Shown piece by piece: positions 51,865 to 60,830 of a stretch of DNA of 64,000 nt. A program made the position numbers and the translations under genes. Positions within the stretch are counted from its first letter, which is position 1. Every line of letters starts with the position of its first letter. The stretch is taken from NCBI GenBank assembly GCA_041748075.1, contig JBGTDX010000036.1:62001-126000 (forward strand), in the 5' to 3' direction. This DNA is from JBGSYJ01 sp041748075 (GTDB lineage Bacteria; Acidobacteriota; Thermoanaerobaculia; Gp7-AA8). Below the pieces are notes generated by a model, which was not told the DNA's origin, did not search any database, and saw only the letters and a program-made list of their open reading frames with translations.

Positions 51865-52284
51865 ATGCCGCGTGTCTCTACCCGGATCTCGGGCAGTCTC
51901 GCCAGACAGATGGATCGGCTGGTTCGGGAGGGGTGGTATCGCGATGAAGAAGCGCTCGTTGCAGCCGCTCTGGAGCACTTCGTCGAGCACCGTTCGTTCC
52001 TTGGTGACTCCCCGGAGCTACTTGCTCAGGTCGCCTCCGATGCACTCGAAAATTCAAAGCCGGAGACCGCCCTGAAGTTCGCTGTGCGCGCGCTGACCCT
52101 TCTGGGGACGGGTCCGGGCGTCGATCTCGAGCTGTACAAGACACTCGTCGAGTTGAGGGTGCAGAGTCTGCTCGTCCTCGGACGCGATGCCGAGGCGAGA
52201 AGCTGCCTCGAAGAAGCGCGGGAGAAGTTGCCCAACAGTCCGGGAATCACAGGATGGATGAGACGAATGACGAATGACGAATGA
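51865..52284 (+). CDS. Small protein with RHH-like N terminus and TPR-like C terminus
   Basis: 139 residues. The first 40 (PRVSTRISGSLARQMDRLV, then GWYRDEEALVAAALEHFV) look like a ribbon-helix-helix/CopG-type domain. Residues 50-130 form a helical hairpin pair with TPR character (ETALKFAVRALTLLG and AEARSCLEEAREKLP). It lies between the AAA+ gene (3-base gap) and the VWA gene, so it likely belongs to that system, as regulator or adaptor. The last residues (RMTNDE) are encoded by the start of a heptad repeat array. Family not recognised as a unit. Confidence 0.72.
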   Translation: MPRVSTRISGSLARQMDRLVREGWYRDEEALVAAALEHFVEHRSFLGDSPELLAQVASDALENSKPETALKFAVRALTLLGTGPGVDLELYKTLVELRVQSLLVLGRDAEARSCLEEAREKLPNSPGITGWMRRMTNDE

Positions 52285-52317
52285 CGAGTAAACCCGCAAT
52301 CCGCAACCCAGAACCCT
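52262..52317. repeat. Eight in-register heptads ending at a start codon
   Basis: GACGAAT x3, GACGAGT, then AAACCCG, CAATCCG, CAACCCA, GAACCCT without loss of 7-bp phase, ending 3 bases before the VWA ATG. The first units are inside the preceding reading frame. The word changes in the middle while the period holds. Confidence 0.88.
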
Positions 52318-52320
52318 GAC

Positions 52321-53415
52321 ATGCGCCATCGCTACGGTTACCTCGACCCCGAGCTTCTCCAGCGCCTCCTCAGCGAAATCGGACTGCGGCGGCTGTTCAA
52401 CCACCTGCTTCTGCAGACGGGCGGAGACGTTGACGAGGCGATGGAATGGATGCGTGCGCTGCAGGAGAGGGGGTTGCTCGATCCGTCGATCGACCTCGAT
52501 GCATTCTTCGCCAGGCTGATGGATCACAACGTCATCGGCAGGGATGGCGAGGGAAACCTGACGCTTACCGCCGAAGGTGAGCGGTCCATCCGGCGGGACG
52601 CGCTGGACGAGATCTTCGGCGGACTCAAGAAGGCCAGCGCCGGCTACCACTCGGTGGCTTCTGCGGGTCAGGGAAGCGAGCGTCTGACCGAGACACGGGC
52701 GTGGCGTTTCGGTGACGACCCCACCTCCATCGACGGCGTCCGCACGCTGCAGAATGCGCTGAGAAACGGCGACCCCTCGGAACGGATCACGATCACCGAA
52801 GACGACTTCGAGGTGTTCGAAACGGAGCACAACAGCAGCTGCGCCACGGTTGTGATGATCGACATCTCCCACTCCATGATTCTTTATGGCGAGGACCGGA
52901 TCACACCAGCCAAGAAGGTGGCCCTCGCCCTTACCGAGTTGATCCTGACGAAATATCCCAAGGATGCGATCAACGTGGTGCTGTTCGGCGACGAGGCGAC
53001 GGAGGTGCCGATCTCCGAGATCTCCTACGTTCAGGTCGGTCCGTATCACACCAACACGCGCGCGGGCCTCCAGCTCGCGCAGAACATTCTCCGGAGGCAC
53101 AAGCATACGAACAAGCAGATCTTCATGATTACGGACGGCAAACCTTCGGCTCTCACCGAGAGCGGACGTCTCTACACCAACTCATTCGGGCTCGACATGA
53201 AAATCGTGAATCGCACGCTCGAAGAGGCGGATCGTTGCCGCCGCGCGCAGATTCCCATCACGACCTTCATGCTGGCCACTGACCCCACGCTGGTCAATTT
53301 TGTCGAACAGCTTTCCCGGATCAACCGGGGGCGGGCGTTTTACACATCTCCCGACCGGCTCGGTGAGTACATCCTGGCGGACTACATCCGCAACCGTCGC
53401 AAGTTCGTGCATTAG
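52321..53415 (+). CDS. VWA-domain protein, partner of the AAA+ ATPase
   Basis: A 364-residue protein with no signal peptide. The N-terminal 170 residues are helical (LLQRLLSEIGLRRLFNHLLL cut: RRLFNHLLLQTGG). From about 175 there is a von Willebrand A domain with the metal-ion-dependent adhesion site: VVMIDISHSM (DxSxS), a middle Thr region (YHTNTRAGLQLAQNIL) and IFMITDGKPSA. MoxR-type ATPases often act on such VWA proteins to remodel or activate a third target. There is no Shine-Dalgarno; the heptad array runs to the ATG. Confidence 0.88.
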   Translation: MRHRYGYLDPELLQRLLSEIGLRRLFNHLLLQTGGDVDEAMEWMRALQERGLLDPSIDLDAFFARLMDHNVIGRDGEGNLTLTAEGERSIRRDALDEIFGGLKKASAGYHSVASAGQGSERLTETRAWRFGDDPTSIDGVRTLQNALRNGDPSERITITEDDFEVFETEHNSSCATVVMIDISHSMILYGEDRITPAKKVALALTELILTKYPKDAINVVLFGDEATEVPISEISYVQVGPYHTNTRAGLQLAQNILRRHKHTNKQIFMITDGKPSALTESGRLYTNSFGLDMKIVNRTLEEADRCRRAQIPITTFMLATDPTLVNFVEQLSRINRGRAFYTSPDRLGEYILADYIRNRRKFVH

Positions 53416-53517
53416 GGAGAGTGAGCAGTCGCGCCGGGCTTTGCAAGGTCACTCCGAGCTCAGGCTCTACACGACAGACCGGAATCCGCCGGTCCCTCCG
53501 CGCTGTTCCCCATCCCG

Positions 53518-55167
53518 GTGCGTTCCTTTCTCCCGGCCTTCCTCGCGTTGCTCCTCGCGCTTCCTCTCACCGCGAACGATCTGGTCTACAGGCAACTTCA
53601 GTCGGGACGCTCGAACGGCCCGGCAACGATCCACGAGTACGGGCTTTTCGGCGAAGGTGAGATCATCGCAATTCTCGATACCGGACTCGACTACGATAGC
53701 TGCTACTTCGCCGAGCCGGATGGATCGCCGCCTCCGGTCAATCTCTCACTTCCCGGCGGCGTTCTCCAGAGAGCGAACGTAGACCACAGGCGGCGGAAGG
53801 TCATCGCGTACAACTTCCTTTATTCCTGTGCTGGAAATCCCGGCGCTCCCGGTTGTGAGGATCCTTCGGATCCGCGTGCGTACGATAATCAGGGACACGG
53901 TACGCATGCGGCAGCAGTTGCCGCCGGGGACCGAGGCCAGCCGCTGATTCACGATCTCGCCGATTCAATCGCGCCGGGCGCGCAACTGGTCATCCAGGAT
54001 GCGGGATTCATCGGCGGCGACGATTGCACACAGCGTCCGGGGCTCGGGTGTCCACTTCGCGACCTTGGTCCGGTGCTCGAGCAGGCATATGAGCAGGGCT
54101 CACGCATCCACTCGAACTCATGGGGGGACCGGCAGGGCACCCCGCAGCCTATGACTCCGCCGACGGCGAACTATTCAAAGGCAGCCGCGGAGATCGACGC
54201 GTTCGTGCATGAACATCAGGACATGCTGGTGATCTTCAATACGGGGAACGCGGGCCAGCTCGGGTCCTCATCCGTGTCGGCGCCAGGCGTGGCGAAGAAC
54301 GCAATCCAGGTCGGAGGGGTGATCTCGTTCGAGGGGGAGCAGGCCGTCGCATCGTTCAGCGGCCGAGGTCCCACCCGGGATGGTCGAATCAAGCCCGATC
54401 TCGTCGCGCCCGCAACCATTACGGCCGGAGACAGCGACTTTGACGTCACGAGCGGAAGCTGCGATGTATCCCGTCAGACAGGGACCTCATGGTCCGCCCC
54501 CGCAGTTGCCGGCGCGGCAGCGCTCATAAGGGATTATTTCGCGAGTGGTTTCTATCCGGGTGGGTTCCGCTCGAGCGGCCCGCCGATGCGCGCAAGCGCC
54601 GCGCTGGTGAAGGCGGTGCTGATCGCCTCGGCCCGAAGCGTAGCGTGGGATGCGGCTACCGGACGTCTGATCCCGAGCGGCGCGGTTCCCTCGTTTCAGC
54701 AGGGCTTCGGCATGCCTGCACTCGACGATGCCCTCCATTTCGCAGGTCAGCCGCGAAGGCTGCTGGTTCTCGATCTGCAATCCGACCGCGGGCTTGCAGC
54801 CGGAGACGGGATGTCGATTCGATTACACGTGAGGGCGGTCACGCCTCTCAGAGTCGTCCTCGTCTGGACGGACCCTCCCGCGGAACCGCGCGGCCCGAGT
54901 GACCCGGCTCCGGTACTTGTAAATGATCTCGATCTCAGCATCCTCACGCCGGATGGCCGACGGCTGCTGGGCAACGATACGGCAGACAGTGCGGCTCGTG
55001 ACCAGGTGAACAACGTCGAGGCAGTACTGATCCATGAACCTGTGCAGGGAGACTACGTGATCTCGATCTCCGGCGAACATCTGGCGCTCGGAGCACGCCA
55101 GGGCTATTCTCTTGTCGTGACCGGCGACATGGTGCTGACTGCGCGAAGCCGTCCTGCCCGCCGGTAG
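53518..55167 (+). CDS. Subtilisin-family (S8) serine protease, secreted
   Basis: A 549-residue exported protease. Signal peptide 1-18 (PAFLALLLALPLTA). The catalytic triad is Asp in IIAILDTGLDYD (about residue 54), His in NQGHGTHAAAVAA (about 128) and Ser in QTGTSWSAPAVAGAAAL (about 325), with the oxyanion region IFNTGNAGQ. After the catalytic domain a beta-sandwich of about 130 residues (410-540; PLRVVLVWTDPPAEP, VNDLDLSILTPDG) resembles the P-like/proprotein-convertase-type domain of bacterial subtilases. Start is GTG 53518. There is no long propeptide before the catalytic core. Neighbours do not suggest a substrate. Confidence 0.93.
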   Translation: MRSFLPAFLALLLALPLTANDLVYRQLQSGRSNGPATIHEYGLFGEGEIIAILDTGLDYDSCYFAEPDGSPPPVNLSLPGGVLQRANVDHRRRKVIAYNFLYSCAGNPGAPGCEDPSDPRAYDNQGHGTHAAAVAAGDRGQPLIHDLADSIAPGAQLVIQDAGFIGGDDCTQRPGLGCPLRDLGPVLEQAYEQGSRIHSNSWGDRQGTPQPMTPPTANYSKAAAEIDAFVHEHQDMLVIFNTGNAGQLGSSSVSAPGVAKNAIQVGGVISFEGEQAVASFSGRGPTRDGRIKPDLVAPATITAGDSDFDVTSGSCDVSRQTGTSWSAPAVAGAAALIRDYFASGFYPGGFRSSGPPMRASAALVKAVLIASARSVAWDAATGRLIPSGAVPSFQQGFGMPALDDALHFAGQPRRLLVLDLQSDRGLAAGDGMSIRLHVRAVTPLRVVLVWTDPPAEPRGPSDPAPVLVNDLDLSILTPDGRRLLGNDTADSAARDQVNNVEAVLIHEPVQGDYVISISGEHLALGARQGYSLVVTGDMVLTARSRPARR

Positions 55168-55216
55168 AAAGGCAAGTCGTCACCCCGCTTCCATCTTTCC
55201 GCTATCATTCACGGCC

Positions 55217-56500
55217 ATGATTTCCCGTGAATATCTTCGTGAGAATGCAGACGCCTATCGCGATGCGCTGCGGAACCGGGGCGCGTCGGTCGACCTGGAT
55301 CGCTTCCTGGAACTGGACGCCGAGCGTCGCCGCTTCATCGCGAAAGTCGAGACGCTGAAGAACCAGAGGAACGTTGCATCGCATGAGATCGCCAGGCTAC
55401 GAAAGGCGAAAGAGGACGCCGCCGCCCCGATCGAAGCGATGCGTCTGGTTGGCGATGAGATCAAGGAGCTCGACCGGAGCCTCGCGGAAATCGAGCAGGC
55501 GCTCGAAGAGCTCGAGCTCGGCTTTCCCAACGTTCCACACGACTCGGTTCCCGTGGGTGCCGATGAGTCTGCGAACCGCGAAGAGCGCGTCTGGGGCGAG
55601 CGGCCATCCTTTTCATTCACGCCGAGAGAACACTGGGAGATTGGCGAGCAGCTCGGCATTCTCGATTTCGACCGCGCGGCGAAGATCGCCGGAGCCCGCT
55701 TCTCGGTGCTTTTCGGTGCGGGCGCGAAGCTCGAGCGCGCTTTGATCACGTTCATGCTCGACCTTCATTCCGGACGGCATGGCTACACGGAAGTCTGGCC
55801 GCCGGCGATCGTCAACGGCACGTCGATGCGGGGAACGGGACAGCTGCCGAAGTTCGAAGAGGATCTGTTCAAGCTTCGCGGCGATCGAGACCTCTATCTC
55901 ATCTCCACGGCCGAAGTGCCCGTAACGAACCTGCACCGTGACGAGATCCTCGGAGCCGAGGAGTTGACCATCTCTTATTGCGCGTACACCCCCTGTTTCC
56001 GGAGTGAGGCCGGGTCGTACGGGAAGGACACGCGAGGGTTGATACGGCAGCACCAGTTCGACAAGGTCGAGCTCGTGAAGTTCGCGCGTCCCGAGGATTC
56101 GTGGGATGAGCACGAGAGGCTCACGGAAGACGCGTGCGAGGTGCTGCGGCAGCTCGGTCTGTATCATCGCGTCGTGACGCTCTCGACGGGAGACATGGGT
56201 TTCGCAGCCGCAAAGACATACGACATCGAGGTCTGGCTCCCGGGGCAGAATACGTTCCGCGAAATCTCGTCGTGTACGAACTTCGGCGACTTCCAGGCAC
56301 GGCGGGCGAACATCCGTTACAGGCGCGACGAAAAGAAAACCGCCTTCGTTCATACGCTGAATGGCTCGGGCCTCGCAGTGGGACGCACGCTCGTGGCGAT
56401 CCTGGAGAACTATCAGCAGGCGGACGGTTCGGTCGTCCTTCCGGAGCCGCTCCGGAGGTACATGGGAACGGACCGACTCACGCCCACGAGGAAAGCCTGA
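55217..56500 (+). CDS. serS: Seryl-tRNA synthetase
   Basis: Class II synthetase charging tRNA-Ser. The 427-residue product has the N-terminal antiparallel coiled coil (about 28-105, RRRFIAKVETLKNQRNVASH cut: VETLKNQRNVASHEI), then the catalytic core with GTGQLPKFEEDLFKL, STAEVPVTNLHRDEI, motif 2 TPCFRSEAGSYGKDTRGLIRQHQF cut (CFRSEAGSYGKDT) and motif 3 LNGSGLAVGRTLVAILEN. Length and order are canonical. The gene has no close upstream partner, and a GATase gene follows after 28 bases. Confidence 0.97.
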   Translation: MISREYLRENADAYRDALRNRGASVDLDRFLELDAERRRFIAKVETLKNQRNVASHEIARLRKAKEDAAAPIEAMRLVGDEIKELDRSLAEIEQALEELELGFPNVPHDSVPVGADESANREERVWGERPSFSFTPREHWEIGEQLGILDFDRAAKIAGARFSVLFGAGAKLERALITFMLDLHSGRHGYTEVWPPAIVNGTSMRGTGQLPKFEEDLFKLRGDRDLYLISTAEVPVTNLHRDEILGAEELTISYCAYTPCFRSEAGSYGKDTRGLIRQHQFDKVELVKFARPEDSWDEHERLTEDACEVLRQLGLYHRVVTLSTGDMGFAAAKTYDIEVWLPGQNTFREISSCTNFGDFQARRANIRYRRDEKKTAFVHTLNGSGLAVGRTLVAILENYQQADGSVVLPEPLRRYMGTDRLTPTRKA

Positions 56501-56528
56501 GCTCGAGCCTGGAAGAGGAGACTTCCTG

Positions 56529-57284
56529 ATGACAACACCTCTGATCGGCATTGGAGCAGACGTGAGGGATTCCGGTTCACGGCACGGCGAACAGGCGTCT
56601 GGTCAGATGTCGTATATACAGTCGCTGCTGCGTGCCGGGGCGATTCCGCTGCTCGTTCCGCCGCAGCCGGAGAATATCGGGCAGCTGCTGGAATCACTTG
56701 ACGGAGTGCTGCTCACCGGGGGGAGAGACTGTGATCCTTCCCTCTGGGGAGAAGAACGCCACCCTTCCTTCAATCCGATGGATGTCCGCCGTCAGGAGAA
56801 CGATCTCGCGCTCGCCCGTGGCGCGCGGCAACTGGGGGTCCCTACCCTGGGCGTCTGTCTGGGAATGCAGATCATGAGCATCGCAGCGGGGGGAACTCTC
56901 ATCCAGGACATCCGTTCGGAGATCGATTCCGGAGTCGAGCATGAGAACGGGCCGGAAGGACGCAGGCGGCATGAAGTGCGCATCGAAGAAAAGACGATCC
57001 TTTCGTCAATCCTCGGCAGGCCTCGTCTGGAAGTGAATTCCTCCCATCATCAGGCCGTTCGGACCGCCGGTGAAGACCTTCGGATCACAGCGTGGGCTCC
57101 GGATGGCATTGCCGAAGCGGTGGAGGACGGTAAACTTCCGTTTTACATTGGTCTCCAGTGGCATCCGGAGGACATGACGGGTGAGGATTCGGCAGAACGA
57201 ATCTTTCACGCATTCGTCGCGGCGGCGAGAAAGCGTGCAGATTCACGCACACTTCACGTCGCTTCTGCAGAGCAACTCGTCTGA
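56529..57284 (+). CDS. Class I glutamine amidotransferase, gamma-glutamyl-GABA hydrolase-like
   Basis: A 251-residue peptidase C26 family enzyme like PuuD, which hydrolyses gamma-glutamyl-GABA; other gamma-glutamyl substrates are possible. Seen: GVLLTGGRDCDPSLWGE (about 58), nucleophile elbow LGVCLGMQIMSIAAGG (Cys about 112), VNSSHHQAV, and the His-Glu pair IGLQWHPEDM (about 218). ATG 56529, with GAGGAG about 11 bases upstream. No polyamine genes lie nearby, so the pathway is not defined by context. Confidence 0.88.
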   Translation: MTTPLIGIGADVRDSGSRHGEQASGQMSYIQSLLRAGAIPLLVPPQPENIGQLLESLDGVLLTGGRDCDPSLWGEERHPSFNPMDVRRQENDLALARGARQLGVPTLGVCLGMQIMSIAAGGTLIQDIRSEIDSGVEHENGPEGRRRHEVRIEEKTILSSILGRPRLEVNSSHHQAVRTAGEDLRITAWAPDGIAEAVEDGKLPFYIGLQWHPEDMTGEDSAERIFHAFVAAARKRADSRTLHVASAEQLV

Positions 57285-57350
57285 CAAATCCTCGGAATAG
57301 CTGAGTATGGAAGCAGGTTGGAGCCGTTCGGAACCTCGAAGGAAGACTGA

Positions 57351-58199
57351 TTGACGAAGAGAATCCTGATTCTGGTGCTCGCCGCATTCCTGCTCAACGT
57401 TGCCGAGCTCGACGCGAGCAGCTTCCTTACCTCGCTCGAGGCCGCGAAGGCCGCGGCGAAGAAGAAGGACCAGATCATCTTCGTCGATCTCTTCGCCGAC
57501 TGGTGTGGCTGGTGTCACCGGATGAAGCGCGAGGTGTTTCCGTCGGAGACATTCCAGAACGCCACAAAGGACATGGTGCTGCTGCGGGTCGATACCGAAG
57601 ATCGGGGAGAAGGCGCGCAACTGGCGCGCGCCTACAAGGTTCGCCAGCTTCCCACGTTTCTCCTGATCGACGCCGATGGGCTGCTCGCCGGGTCACTCTA
57701 CGGGTACTCGCCAGCCGAGAAGTTCACCAAACGTCTCATTGCCGCCTATTCCGACTACGAGGTTTTCAAAGAGACGCTCAGCCGTGAGTCGACGCTGGGG
57801 TCCGACTATCCGAAACGGCTTGCGATCGCTGAAGAGTTTTTAAGCCGCGGCGGGCATGAACAGGGAGAGAAGCGGCTGACCGCGCTGATCAGCGAACCCA
57901 AGGTGCCTCACGAGATCCGGGACCTGTCCTTCTACCATCTCGCCGCGAGCCAGCTCGCCCGGAAGGAGTACGCACCGGCGCGCGAGACTCTTCAGAAGTT
58001 TTTCTCGGTGCAGACTTCGGGTGACTCACTCGAGCGGGCGCGGCTGATGATGAGCCAGATCTATTTCGAAGAGGGCAACTATCCGAAGGCGCTCGCGGAG
58101 TTGAAGGGCTTCAAGCAGAAGTTTCCGGCGTCGCCTCTGATCGAGCAGGTCGAAGCGATGCTCCCGCAGCTCGAGAGCGCGGTCGCGAGGAAGAACTGA
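57351..58199 (+). CDS. Periplasmic thioredoxin-like protein with TPR-like C terminus
   Basis: A 282-residue exported protein. Signal peptide (about 1-22), then a thioredoxin fold (25-135) with the redox pair FADWCGWCHRMKREVF and cis-proline segment VRQLPTFLLIDADG, then a helical TPR-like region (150-275; FYHLAASQLARKEYAPARET). The CGWC site is of the DsbD-linked or thioredoxin-7 type. dsbD starts 4 bases after the stop, so this is probably a periplasmic thiol reductase kept reduced by DsbD. TTG 57351 is the start, with AAGGAAG about 4 bases upstream. Confidence 0.88.
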   Translation: MTKRILILVLAAFLLNVAELDASSFLTSLEAAKAAAKKKDQIIFVDLFADWCGWCHRMKREVFPSETFQNATKDMVLLRVDTEDRGEGAQLARAYKVRQLPTFLLIDADGLLAGSLYGYSPAEKFTKRLIAAYSDYEVFKETLSRESTLGSDYPKRLAIAEEFLSRGGHEQGEKRLTALISEPKVPHEIRDLSFYHLAASQLARKEYAPARETLQKFFSVQTSGDSLERARLMMSQIYFEEGNYPKALAELKGFKQKFPASPLIEQVEAMLPQLESAVARKN

Positions 58200-58203
58200 C
58201 GGT

Positions 58204-60054
58204 TTGGACGTCCCGCGAAAATCAGCGGTAGCAGCCCTGCTTTTCCTCGCTGCGGTGAGCGTCACCGCGCAGATATCACCGTTCGGTTCCCCCTCTGCAC
58301 CCGCTCCCCGCATCTCACTCGAAGTCAGGCTCGATCCTGTCGGGAGCGGCGACCGGCTCACAGGGCGCGCGATCGCCACCATCGAGGACGGGTGGCATGT
58401 CAATTCTCATACACCTTCAGATGAGTTCCTCATCCCCACGGTGCTCTCGATCGACTCGCCTCTGCTTCGGGACCTTCGCATCACCTACCCACCGCACGAG
58501 ATGCGGACCTTTGGCTTCGCCGAGGACGAACTGGCCGTCTACGAAGGGCGCGTGAACATTCCTTTCACCGCGACGAGGACCGGCGGTGGAAGTGTGGAAG
58601 CGAAGCTTCGCTATCAGGCTTGTAACGACACGATCTGTCTGCCGCCAACGACGGCGCTTGCACGATTCAATATTCCGGCCCCTTCAGTCGCCGGACCCGA
58701 CGCAGGCTTACCGGAATCCACGCCGGCGTCGGTTGAAACGCAGCCAGCTGCCGCGGAGCTGCCGGACTCGTCCCCGGTCGTTCCCGCCACCCCTCCGCTC
58801 GATCCTGAGACATTCACCCCGCTCTCGAGCGCCCCTTCGGCCCCCCCCGGTCTTTTCGGGAGCGACGTATCAGCTACCCTTGCGTCGCGTGGGCTGCTCC
58901 TCACTCTTGTGTCGGTGTTCGTGCTCGGCCTGGCGTTGAACCTCACTCCTTGCGTCTATCCCCTTATACCGATCACGATCGCTTTCTTTTCTTCTCAGAG
59001 CGAGGGAAGCCGATCGCGCCGTGTCCTTCTCTCGGTCAGCTACGTTCTTGGTATCGCCGCGACCTACTCGGCCCTCGGAGTATTTTCTGCGCTGACCGGC
59101 AGGCTCTTCGGAGCCTGGCTTCAGCTTCCGTCCGTATTGATCTTCTTTGCTGTCCTGATGCTCGTGCTTGCTGCATCGATGTTCGGCGCGTTCGACATCC
59201 GGGTGCCGCACTTCATCTCGGACCGTGCGGGTGCCCGGAGTGGAGTCGTCGGAGCACTCGTGATGGGACTGCTCGTCGGGATCGTCGCCGCGCCGTGCGT
59301 CGGACCATTCGTGATTTCGCTCATTGCCCTTGTGGGCCAGTCGGGCAGCGTACCTCTGGGATTTACCCTCTTTTTCGTTCTCGCTCTCGGTCTGGGCGTT
59401 CCTTACCTTTTTCTCGGTATCTTCTCCTCAGGCCTCGACTCGATCCCCCGCTCCGGAATCTGGATGGATCACATCAAGCGGGCGATGGGATTCGTTCTCA
59501 TCGGCATGGCGTTCTATTTCGTCTGGCCGCAGACCGGCGACACCGTGTTTCGTCTCGGGGTTGGTCTGAGCCTTCTGGTAGGCGCCGTTTTCCTCTTTAT
59601 CAAGGGCAGGCGTGCGCAGGCGGGTAGAGCCGTCGCCATCGTTTGCGGAATAGTGCTGCTGGCAGCTTCAGCGTGGTTCCTGTATCCACGACCCGTTGCG
59701 GAAGGAGTCGAGTGGACTCCCTACGATGAAACGCTCCTGGTTCAGGCCCGGGAGAGCGGCAGTCCGGTCATCATCGATTTCTACGCGGATTGGTGTCTGC
59801 CCTGCAAGGAGCTCGACGCGAGGACGTTTACCGATCCGGCGGTCATCGCTGAGTCGGAACGGTTTGTCCGGCTGAAGGCGGATCTGACCCAGGCGGAGGA
59901 TCCGCAGACCGTCCGCCTGACCTCGGAGTATCAGATCATAGGAGTCCCGACGATTGCATTCATCGACGGGAGCGGCACGGAAATCCTGCCGATCCGCCTG
60001 ACGGGTTTCGAGAATTCCGAGAAGTTCCTCCGGCGAATGCAGCAGGTGCGGTGA
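58204..60054 (+). CDS. dsbD: Thiol:disulfide interchange protein DsbD
   Basis: Moves electrons from cytoplasmic thioredoxin across the inner membrane to periplasmic proteins. The 616-residue product has a signal peptide, an N-terminal periplasmic domain (about 30-165; Cys pair in YQACNDTICLPP), a Pro-rich linker, and eight membrane segments (about 225-490) with the two conserved cysteines in LNLTPCVYPLIPIT and IVAAPCVGPFVISL. The C-terminal thioredoxin domain (about 500-616) carries DWCLPCKEL and IGVPTIAFIDG. All three parts are complete. TTG 58204 start, 4 bases after the thioredoxin-like gene; one operon. Confidence 0.95.
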   Translation: MDVPRKSAVAALLFLAAVSVTAQISPFGSPSAPAPRISLEVRLDPVGSGDRLTGRAIATIEDGWHVNSHTPSDEFLIPTVLSIDSPLLRDLRITYPPHEMRTFGFAEDELAVYEGRVNIPFTATRTGGGSVEAKLRYQACNDTICLPPTTALARFNIPAPSVAGPDAGLPESTPASVETQPAAAELPDSSPVVPATPPLDPETFTPLSSAPSAPPGLFGSDVSATLASRGLLLTLVSVFVLGLALNLTPCVYPLIPITIAFFSSQSEGSRSRRVLLSVSYVLGIAATYSALGVFSALTGRLFGAWLQLPSVLIFFAVLMLVLAASMFGAFDIRVPHFISDRAGARSGVVGALVMGLLVGIVAAPCVGPFVISLIALVGQSGSVPLGFTLFFVLALGLGVPYLFLGIFSSGLDSIPRSGIWMDHIKRAMGFVLIGMAFYFVWPQTGDTVFRLGVGLSLLVGAVFLFIKGRRAQAGRAVAIVCGIVLLAASAWFLYPRPVAEGVEWTPYDETLLVQARESGSPVIIDFYADWCLPCKELDARTFTDPAVIAESERFVRLKADLTQAEDPQTVRLTSEYQIIGVPTIAFIDGSGTEILPIRLTGFENSEKFLRRMQQVR

Positions 60055-60065
60055 AGGTCCGCCCG

Positions 60066-60782
60066 TCAACGGCCAAACGTATACGAAGCCATCAGCATCA
60101 GCCGGTTGCTCTCGAGCTCGATGCCGGGATCGAGCAGGCTCGAGCGGTCGGTTTCGATCCGTTCGTACTCGATGGCCGGAATGATCTGCCACCCGCTCAG
60201 GCCGAGAGGAATCTGGACACCTGTTTCCACCCGAAAGCCTGTGGTATCCGTGTCCGTGCTCACGCCGAGAAGGTTGAGATCGGCCGTTCCGAGGTAACCG
60301 CGAACGAGTCCATACCATCCGATGGGGCGGATTGTCGGTGTGTGCAGATTGATTCCGAGAACGAGCGCCTGATGATCGAATTCGAGGTCCTGGCTGAAGA
60401 AGAGGATTCCGCCGAACTCGACCGAGTCGACACGTACGCCGCCCTCGATGTCTATGAAGGGTGTGACTGCATATCCGAGTGTTCCTTCGAAGCGGCTTCT
60501 GGAGTATTCGGCAAGATCGATCGGGAGGAAAGAAAGGGCGATGCCGGATGAATCGTCACGGTCGTAGCTGCCATGCACAACCGCACGACCGGCCCGATAC
60601 TCTCCGAAGATGCCGAAGGAGCTTTCCCGGCCAGTGTCGAGGGTGACGAAGTCGAGGGCCTGAGCCTCGATCTCGGTCGCGTAGTTCGAATAGCGAGCGC
60701 CGAGCGTGAAGTTCTGCGCGAAGGCTGTGGTGGTCAGAAACGTGAACGCGAATGCAGCGAGGGCGAGGGCTGGCTTTTTCAT
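60066..60782 (-). CDS. Outer-membrane beta-barrel-like protein
   Basis: A 238-residue exported protein: signal peptide 1-22 (ending AFAQ), then alternating hydrophobic strands throughout (FTLGARYSNYATEIE, ALVLGINLHTPTIRP, GFRVETGVQIPLGL, RLMLMASYTFGR), with an aromatic near the end. The pattern fits a small beta barrel of about 10 strands. No family was recognised. It ends 11 bases from the convergent dsbD stop. The yhbY gene lies upstream on the same strand, 48 bases away. Role unknown. Confidence 0.75.
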   Translation of the reverse strand: MKKPALALAAFAFTFLTTTAFAQNFTLGARYSNYATEIEAQALDFVTLDTGRESSFGIFGEYRAGRAVVHGSYDRDDSSGIALSFLPIDLAEYSRSRFEGTLGYAVTPFIDIEGGVRVDSVEFGGILFFSQDLEFDHQALVLGINLHTPTIRPIGWYGLVRGYLGTADLNLLGVSTDTDTTGFRVETGVQIPLGLSGWQIIPAIEYERIETDRSSLLDPGIELESNRLMLMASYTFGR

Positions 60783-60830
60783 GCATGGTCTCCGGCTGTG
60801 GCCATTGCACGCGCGCTGCCAGCGGTCGGA

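Noticed and set aside
50302..51990. A 562-codon minus-strand frame opposite the AAA+ gene
   Set aside because: Antisense shadow: the plus strand carries Walker motifs and tight operon spacing, while this product has no recognisable motif.
50263..53415. Magnesium chelatase for chlorophyll synthesis
   Set aside because: No large H subunit or other tetrapyrrole gene is adjacent, and the VWA protein lacks a typical ChlD layout. A MoxR-type role fits better.
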